From contig CAMYNX010000032.1 of assembly GCA_947259875.1 (NCBI GenBank), positions 1 to 48,073 of the forward strand: a stretch of 48,073 nucleotides of DNA, given 5' to 3'. Shown here in pieces: positions 43,015 to 48,073 of the stretch (position 1 is the first letter of the stretch; each line of letters starts with the position of its first letter). Below the pieces are notes generated by a model that did not search any database, was not told the DNA's origin, and saw only the letters and a program-made list of their open reading frames with translations. The stretch is from an uncultured Gammaproteobacteria bacterium. GTDB lineage: Bacteria; Pseudomonadota; Gammaproteobacteria; Arenicellales; JAANXG01. A program made the translations under genes and the position numbers.

Positions 43015-43539
43015 ATGTGTTTAAAGAAATTTGTTGTCAGTTTATTTAGCATGGCGGTGCTGTTTCTTGCGCCGGCTGGTTGGGCACAACAGCTAAAAAT
43101 TGGATACGTCAATGTGGTTAAAGTGATTGAAGAGGCACCCCAAGGTGACGCGGCCTTGAAAAAACTGGAATCGGAATTCGGTCCCAAGGATCGGCAGCTG
43201 CGTACTACGCGAGACAAAGTGAAGAGTCTCGAAGACGAGTTGGAAAAAAACGAATTGGTGATAAAGGACTCTGAGCGTAGAGAGAAAGAAAGGCAACTGC
43301 GTGACCTCAAGCGAAAACTAAAACGTCAGACTCAAGAGTTTCGTGAAGATTATAGCGTACGGCGAAACGAAGAACTGCGCGAGTTGGAAAAGATCGTTCA
43401 CAAAGTTATTGTAGAGATCGCCAAAAGTGATAACTATTCGCTGATTATTCATCAAGGGGTTGTTTACGCCGACAATCAAATAGACATAACAGAGCATGTA
43501 CTCAAAAAATTAGCGGCCGCGCGTCAGGGCTCCAAATGA
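43015..43539 (+). CDS. skp: Periplasmic chaperone Skp (OmpH)
   Basis: 174 residues from the ATG at 43015, which gives a clean signal peptide (MCLKKFVVSLFSMAVLFLAPAGWA-Q by its ends); upstream TTG and GTG starts are alternatives. The mature protein has the Skp opening LKIGYVNVVKVIEEAPQG, a long charged coiled coil (about 55-120) forming the tentacles, and the closing strands. It carries unfolded outer-membrane proteins to BamA. Confidence 0.93.
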   Translation: MCLKKFVVSLFSMAVLFLAPAGWAQQLKIGYVNVVKVIEEAPQGDAALKKLESEFGPKDRQLRTTRDKVKSLEDELEKNELVIKDSERREKERQLRDLKRKLKRQTQEFREDYSVRRNEELRELEKIVHKVIVEIAKSDNYSLIIHQGVVYADNQIDITEHVLKKLAAARQGSK

Positions 43540-43540
43540 C

Positions 43541-43615
43541 ATGGGCGATACCCATTTATCCTCACGCGTGGTCACTCTCCCGGAGGGTGTCGATACAATC
43601 AGCGAGAATCAATAG
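43541..43615 (+). other. 24-codon ORF in the place normally held by lpxD
   Basis: ATG at 43541 to TAG at 43613-43615, encoding MGDTHLSSRVV then TLPEGVDTISENQ, exactly filling the gap between skp and fabZ. In most gammaproteobacteria lpxD lies here. The peptide does not resemble either end of LpxD to me, and no ribosome site is evident. It is listed because it fits the gap so exactly; it may be meaningless. Confidence 0.25.
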
Positions 43616-44059
43616 GTGGAAGGATTAGACATCCATAAAATAAGGGACTATCTCCCGCATCGTTATCCATTCTTGCTTGTTGACCGTATTGTCGAACTTG
43701 TCCCGGGCGAATCCCTGACGGCAATCAAGAATGTAACAATCAATGAGCCGTTTTTTCCCGGTCATTTCCCCAATCGGCCTGTCATGCCCGGAGTTGTGAT
43801 TGTGGAGGCAATGGCACAAGCCTGCGCGATTTTGGCAAGTTATGGTCTGGATAGATCGGGTGGTGAGAAGCGCGTTTATTATTTGACCGGCATCGATAAA
43901 GCGCGTTTTAAAAGGCCCGTGGAACCGGGCGACCAACTTCGTATAGATGTTTCTATCTTGCGCCGCATTAAAAACATGTGGCGCTGTGGCGGTGAAGCAA
44001 ATGTGGATGGTAGTTTGTGTTGTAGTGCGAATTTGATGTTTACCTATAAGGACCTGTAA
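43616..44059 (+). CDS. fabZ: 3-hydroxyacyl-ACP dehydratase FabZ
   Basis: 147 residues, GTG start at 43616. It dehydrates 3-hydroxyacyl-ACP in fatty-acid synthesis and competes with lipid A synthesis for the same substrate. The catalytic His lies in FFPGHFPNRPVMPG and Glu in VEAMAQACAIL; the opening YLPHRYPFLLVDRI is typical. lpxA follows with no gap. Confidence 0.95.
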   Translation: MEGLDIHKIRDYLPHRYPFLLVDRIVELVPGESLTAIKNVTINEPFFPGHFPNRPVMPGVVIVEAMAQACAILASYGLDRSGGEKRVYYLTGIDKARFKRPVEPGDQLRIDVSILRRIKNMWRCGGEANVDGSLCCSANLMFTYKDL

Positions 44060-44830
44060 GTGATCGATGACCGTGCGGTCATAGCGTCCGGCGCGCAATT
44101 GGGAGAGAGGGTCAGTGTAGGACCGTACTCAATAATAGGTGAAAACGTCGTTATCGGCGACGGTACTTGGATCGGTCCTCACGTTGTCATCACCGGTCAT
44201 ACGACCATAGGACGCGATAACAAGTTATATCAGTTCTGTTCCATCGGGGAAGCGCCACAACATCTCGCTTATCCTGGCGTGGACACCCGATTAGAGATTG
44301 GCGACGGTAACATTGTCCGTGAATACTGTACGATAAACCGGGGCAGCGAAGAACAAGAGGAGGTCACACGCATAGGCAGCAATAATTTCTTAATGGCCTA
44401 TGTTCACATCGCGCACGACTGCCAGCTTGGCGATAACACAATTTTTGCAAATTGCGCCAGTCTTGCAGGACATGTGACGGTGGGTGATTATGCGGTATTA
44501 GGGGGTTTTTCCCTGGTTCATCAGTACTGTCGAATCGGTGACCATTGCATAACGGGTATCGGAACAGTTTGTCTACAAGACGTGCCTCCGTACATCATGG
44601 CGGCCGGAAACCGCGCGGTACCGCATGGCGTCAATGTCAAAGGCCTGCGCAAGAGGTGTTTTTCTGACACCGACATTTCTGAGTTGAAACAGGCGTATAA
44701 ACTAATTTACCGAAGGAATCTCTCCCTCAAAGGATCGATTAGCCAGCTGGAGACCGACAAATGGCGAAGTCCGGAGGTGCGCAAACTCGCTCACTTTCTA
44801 AAACACACCCACCGCGGCATCGTTCGTTAG
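44060..44830 (+). CDS. lpxA: UDP-N-acetylglucosamine acyltransferase LpxA
   Basis: 256 residues, GTG start directly after the fabZ stop. First step of lipid A synthesis, transferring 3-hydroxyacyl from ACP. Left-handed beta-helix hexapeptides run through the first 190 residues, with catalytic His in YVHIAHDCQLG and the GGFSLVHQYCRIG and QDVPPYIMAAGN segments. A helical C-terminus follows. The usual direct step to lpxB is interrupted by a repeat element. Confidence 0.95.
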   Translation: MIDDRAVIASGAQLGERVSVGPYSIIGENVVIGDGTWIGPHVVITGHTTIGRDNKLYQFCSIGEAPQHLAYPGVDTRLEIGDGNIVREYCTINRGSEEQEEVTRIGSNNFLMAYVHIAHDCQLGDNTIFANCASLAGHVTVGDYAVLGGFSLVHQYCRIGDHCITGIGTVCLQDVPPYIMAAGNRAVPHGVNVKGLRKRCFSDTDISELKQAYKLIYRRNLSLKGSISQLETDKWRSPEVRKLAHFLKHTHRGIVR

Positions 44831-44844
44831 TGAGGGTATTGCGC

Positions 44845-45141
44845 CTAGCCCGCATATTGCACCAAGGATCCCGGATGATGGCGAAGGAATCGGGGGTCTG
44901 GTTCCCCTGCTGTGCGGGGACAAGCGCCGCGCTGGAGCGCAATGCATAGCCGTAGCTATGCGTTGAGTGAAGCGCAAGTCCAGGCGTTCGAAACCAAACC
45001 AGCGCCGGGATAGTCCCGCGTCTATTCTTGCCAAGTCACATCGAGTATTGAATGTCGTCATTTCATAGAAGTGACGTTGCGGGTCTCTCCAGTGCATACT
45101 ATGAATAGATGCGGGACGCCTTGGTGCAATATGTGGGCTAG
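44845..45141. mobile_element. Non-autonomous repeat element (copy C) with terminal inverted repeats
   Basis: About 297 bp between lpxA and lpxB. The ends are inverted repeats: CTAGCCCGCATATTGCACCA at 44845 and TGGTGCAATATGTGGGCTAG ending at 45141, differing at one position. The left part matches the dispersed repeat copies at 3070 and 21571 (GATCCCGGATG, GCCGCGCTGGAGCG). Inside is a 105-bp unit (45013-45117) with arms GTCCCGCGTCTATTC and GAATAGATGCGGGAC, the partner of 3251-3356. There is no transposase and no ORF of note. It looks like a MITE-like insertion. It accounts for most of the 397-base gap. Confidence 0.65.
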
Positions 45142-45227
45142 ACAGCGTAAACATTGAAATAGTGGTTGATCCGAAATCGGAAGCGAGTTCAACTTGATGA
45201 TGTTTGATTTACCCGGCCGCCGATGCG

Positions 45228-46373
45228 ATGCCTAAACAGCGTGTTGTGAAAATCGGTGTTGTTGCAGGGGAGACCTCGGGCGATTTTCTCGGTGCGCGGC
45301 TGATTCACGCAATCAAGACTCGGTGTCCTGATGCGGTGATCACCGGCATTTGTGGACCAAAGATGGTGGCACTCGGAGCAGTTAGCATGTTCCCCATGGA
45401 AAGCATTTCCGTCATGGGTCTTGATGACTTAGCTACCAGACTGCTAAGCATCCTAAAGACTCGACGACAACTTGCGGAACACTTTATCAACAATCCCCCC
45501 GACGTGTTCGTTGGCATTGATGTGCCTGATTTCAACCTCGGTCTTGAAGCCAAATTACGTAAACACGGCATAAGAACCGTCCATTATGTAAGTCCTACGG
45601 TGTGGGCCTGGCGTGGTTATCGTATCCGTAAGATACAACGAGCCGTAAGTCATATGCTGACACTGTTTCCCTTCGAAGCCGAGTACTATCGCAAACATTT
45701 AGTTCCGGTGACCTTTGTCGGACACCCAATCGCAGATGAAATAGACCCAAACGTCAACGTGACTTCCTTGCGCAAGAGTTTTGGGGTCACCGCAACACAA
45801 CTAGTGGCGCTACTACCGGGTAGCCGGAAAAGTGAATTAGAGGCTCTAGGAACATTGTTCATCGACGTTGCCAACACGCTATGTGAGCAGCACCGCGACA
45901 TTGAGTTCATTGCACCGTTTGCCGATGATGAGACGAAATCTTATTTCGATAATCTACTCCAGAAACGTCGTCAAGATCTTCCCATTCAAGTGGTCAAAGG
46001 AATGTCACGGCAAGCCATTGCTGCCAGCGATGTTGCGTTGCTGGCATCCGGAACCGCTGCCCTTGAGGCGGCGTTGTTCGCTAGACCGATGGTAGTAGCC
46101 TATAAGGTCTCGTGGTTAACCGGCGTTCTGGTGAAGATGTTTGCTCACGTGCGTTATTTTTCTATGCCCAATAATCTACTTGAGGGGCCCGTGGTGCCCG
46201 AATTACTGCAACACGAGGCGACGTCGGAGAATCTCACGACCGCTGTTGCCAGATTTCTCGATGACCCAACGTTACGAAACGAAGTTTCGAGCCGCTTATC
46301 GACTATCTACGATACCTTAAAAAAGAGTGCCAGCGAACGAGCGGCCGATATAGTTTTAGGCATTGCACGGTGA
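45228..46373 (+). CDS. lpxB: Lipid A disaccharide synthase LpxB
   Basis: 381 residues from the ATG at 45228; a TTG at 45204 would add eight. A GT-B glycosyltransferase joining UDP-diacylglucosamine and lipid X. The family opening VVAGETSGDFLGARLI, VGIDVPDFNLGLEAKLR, VSPTVWAWRGYRIRKI and LLPGSRKSELE are intact. It overlaps rnhB by four bases (GTGA). Confidence 0.95.
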   Translation: MPKQRVVKIGVVAGETSGDFLGARLIHAIKTRCPDAVITGICGPKMVALGAVSMFPMESISVMGLDDLATRLLSILKTRRQLAEHFINNPPDVFVGIDVPDFNLGLEAKLRKHGIRTVHYVSPTVWAWRGYRIRKIQRAVSHMLTLFPFEAEYYRKHLVPVTFVGHPIADEIDPNVNVTSLRKSFGVTATQLVALLPGSRKSELEALGTLFIDVANTLCEQHRDIEFIAPFADDETKSYFDNLLQKRRQDLPIQVVKGMSRQAIAASDVALLASGTAALEAALFARPMVVAYKVSWLTGVLVKMFAHVRYFSMPNNLLEGPVVPELLQHEATSENLTTAVARFLDDPTLRNEVSSRLSTIYDTLKKSASERAADIVLGIAR

Positions 46374-46987
46374 ACGCGGAACCAATGTACAAAAGCCCGC
46401 ACAAACAGCAGGTCGTAGGAGTAGATGAAGCCGGTCGAGGTCCCCTTGCGGGGCCGGTGGTAGCGGCGGCAGTGATGCTTCCGCCACGTTATTCCTTGAG
46501 CGGTATTGGCGACTCGAAACAGTTGACCCGGAGAAAACGCGAGCGTTTGGATCGGATGATAAAAGAACAAGCGGTTTGTTGGGCAATTGGTGAGGCTGAC
46601 GTTCCAGAGATCGACACGCTGAATATCCTGCAGGCCACGCTGTTAGCAATGTCCCGTGCGGTGGGCGCTTTAGCCATTCACCCCGAGCTAATCTTAATCG
46701 ATGGCTGTCATGCGCCGGACTTGAGTTGTAAAGTACGAACCGTCGTCAAGGGAGACGTATTCGTACCATCGATTTCCGCTGCTTCAATACTCGCCAAGGT
46801 ACACCGAGATAAATTGATGATCGGATTTCATCACCATTATCCACAGTACGGATTTGCAACGAATATGGGTTATCCGACACGTCGGCATCTTGTTGCCCTG
46901 GCGCAGCATGGGGCGACCGCCATACATCGACGAAGTTTCGCCCCGGTTCGTGCGGTGATAAGGAACTTTGAGGAGCATGTTCGGTGA
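46370..46987 (+). CDS. rnhB: Ribonuclease HII
   Basis: 205 residues, GTG start at 46370. It removes ribonucleotides and RNA from RNA-DNA hybrids. The catalytic acidic residues sit in [21 protein letters not shown] and [25 protein letters not shown] is also conserved. It overlaps lpxB upstream and dnaE downstream by four bases each, so all three are coupled. Confidence 0.95.
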   Translation: MNAEPMYKSPHKQQVVGVDEAGRGPLAGPVVAAAVMLPPRYSLSGIGDSKQLTRRKRERLDRMIKEQAVCWAIGEADVPEIDTLNILQATLLAMSRAVGALAIHPELILIDGCHAPDLSCKVRTVVKGDVFVPSISAASILAKVHRDKLMIGFHHHYPQYGFATNMGYPTRRHLVALAQHGATAIHRRSFAPVRAVIRNFEEHVR

Positions 46988-48073
46988 GCGAATCCTTCAT
47001 ACACCTTCATCTGCATACCGAATACTCGCTCGCCAACAGTGTGGTTAGGATTAATAAACTGGTCGACAGGGTGCTGGAACTCGAAATGCCTGCAGTCGCC
47101 ATCACCGACCTGGTTAATCTGTATGGGATGGTCAAGTTCTATCGCAAGACGCTCAATTCCGGTATCAAGCCCATTGTCGGAGCCGATACGTGGGTAGTGA
47201 ATCCCACCAACCTCAATGCCCCCTACCGTCTGGTGCTTTTAGTGCAAGATCAACAGGGGTATCGAAATATTTGCAGCCTGATCAGTCGCGCCTACAGGGA
47301 ATCACAACACAACGGCCGGGCGTGTGTGATGAAAGAATGGTTAAAACATGAAAATGGCGGATTGATTGCACTATCAGGTGCCCAGGACGGGGATATCGGT
47401 CAAGGGCTGGCCTCAGGCGGCCGTGCACGCGTCGATCAATTAGTCGAGGAATATCGTCAGATATTTGGCAATCGGTTCTATCTGGAGCTACAGCGCGTGG
47501 GCCGCCAACATGAAGATGATTATATTCACGAAGCCGTGGACCTGGCAGCACGCTGTGGGATACCGGTAGTTGCGACAAACGATGTGCATTTTCTCTCGGA
47601 GCAAGATTTTGGTGTTCATGAGGTGCGTGTGTGTATCCACGAAGGCAGAGTGCTGAATGACCAGCGCCGCCAGCGTCGGTTTACCCCACAGCAGTATCTT
47701 CGGTCCGCAGATGAAATGATCGCGCTGTTTTCGGATATTCCGGAAGCGATCGAAAATTCGGTGGAGATCGCGAAACGTTGTAATTATTTTCTTGAGATCG
47801 GCGACTACTATTTACCGAATTTCCCGGTTCCCGAAAACCTTACGCCGGAACAACATCTTCGAGAGAAATCACGTCATGGCCTGGAGCAGCGACTTAAGGT
47901 AAATGATGTCGAAGCAGCCGAGGGCTACTGGGAAAGACTGGAGCTCGAGTTGGACGTAATTGCACAGATGGGCTTTCCTGGATATTTCCTAATTGTTGCC
48001 GACTTCATCCAATGGGCGAAAACTAACGAAATTCCTGTGGGGCCAGGGCGTGGTTCCGGCGCGGGTTCTCTGG
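46984..48073 (+). CDS. dnaE: DNA polymerase III alpha subunit, N-terminal part (3' end outside window)
   Basis: GTG start at 46984 overlapping the rnhB stop; about 363 codons to the window end without a stop. The N-terminal PHP domain ([41 protein letters not shown]) and the start of the palm ([24 protein letters not shown]) are clear. Replicative polymerase subunit. The order lpxB-rnhB-dnaE is typical of gammaproteobacteria. Confidence 0.96.
   Translation, partial: MSESFIHLHLHTEYSLANSVVRINKLVDRVLELEMPAVAITDLVNLYGMVKFYRKTLNSGIKPIVGADTWVVNPTNLNAPYRLVLLVQDQQGYRNICSLISRAYRESQHNGRACVMKEWLKHENGGLIALSGAQDGDIGQGLASGGRARVDQLVEEYRQIFGNRFYLELQRVGRQHEDDYIHEAVDLAARCGIPVVATNDVHFLSEQDFGVHEVRVCIHEGRVLNDQRRQRRFTPQQYLRSADEMIALFSDIPEAIENSVEIAKRCNYFLEIGDYYLPNFPVPENLTPEQHLREKSRHGLEQRLKVNDVEAAEGYWERLELELDVIAQMGFPGYFLIVADFIQWAKTNEIPVGPGRGSGAGSL

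Overview
The window reads as a chromosome segment of a gammaproteobacterium. The conserved blocks are rpsF-rpsR-rplI, dnaB-alr-radA, map-glnD-dapD-dapE facing rpsB-tsf-pyrH-frr-uppS-cdsA-dxr-rseP-bamA-skp, and fabZ-lpxA-lpxB-rnhB-dnaE. Their order and protein sequences match that class. I cannot name the genus; an environmental Chromatiales-like lineage is a guess.

Bases 1-3072 hold the end of an ammonium transporter (amtB), a Sel1/SPOR repeat protein and a CpdA-type phosphodiesterase. A non-coding stretch full of repeats follows (3070-3450), then a nucleotidyltransferase, a short GspC-like membrane protein and an unknown secreted protein.

Bases 6400-19993 are the accessory core. Two lasso-peptide loci flank a giant secreted protein. 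Locus 1 (minus strand) is transcribed as cyclase C1 (8422-10320), precursor A1 (8186-8353), HPr-kinase-like K1, PqqD-type B1 and protease B2. Locus 2 (plus strand) is cyclase C2 (15622-17475), precursor A2 (17492-17683), kinase K2 and a translationally coupled O-antigen-ligase-like membrane protein. It has no B1 or B2 of its own. The two short precursor genes use non-ATG starts. Their leaders share a 17-residue pattern (Y-x-R-P-x-L-T-x-aromatic-G-x-V-K/R-D-I/V-T-x) directly before a Gly1 core, and each predicted core is 17 residues. Between the loci lies a 1577-residue SdrD-B-repeat protein with a Ser/Asp-rich tail. It is preceded by a well-supported cyclic-di-GMP-I (GEMM-I) riboswitch at 15262-15351. 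The P3 arm of that riboswitch is perfectly complementary over 11 nt to the start region of the gene, which suggests translational control.

Bases 20049-48073 are mostly housekeeping: ribosomal proteins, replication, lysine/DAP and nitrogen control, undecaprenyl-PP and isoprenoid synthesis, outer-membrane assembly and lipid A synthesis. Several oddities stand out. S6 has a repetitive acidic tail and S2 a histone-H1-like lysine tail. DapD lacks about 19 residues of its beta-helix. RseP is broken into two frames. lpxD is missing from its usual place between skp and fabZ. A dispersed repeat family occurs at about 3070, 21571 and 44845. Two of these sites carry a 105-bp element whose terminal arms differ in sequence but stay complementary.
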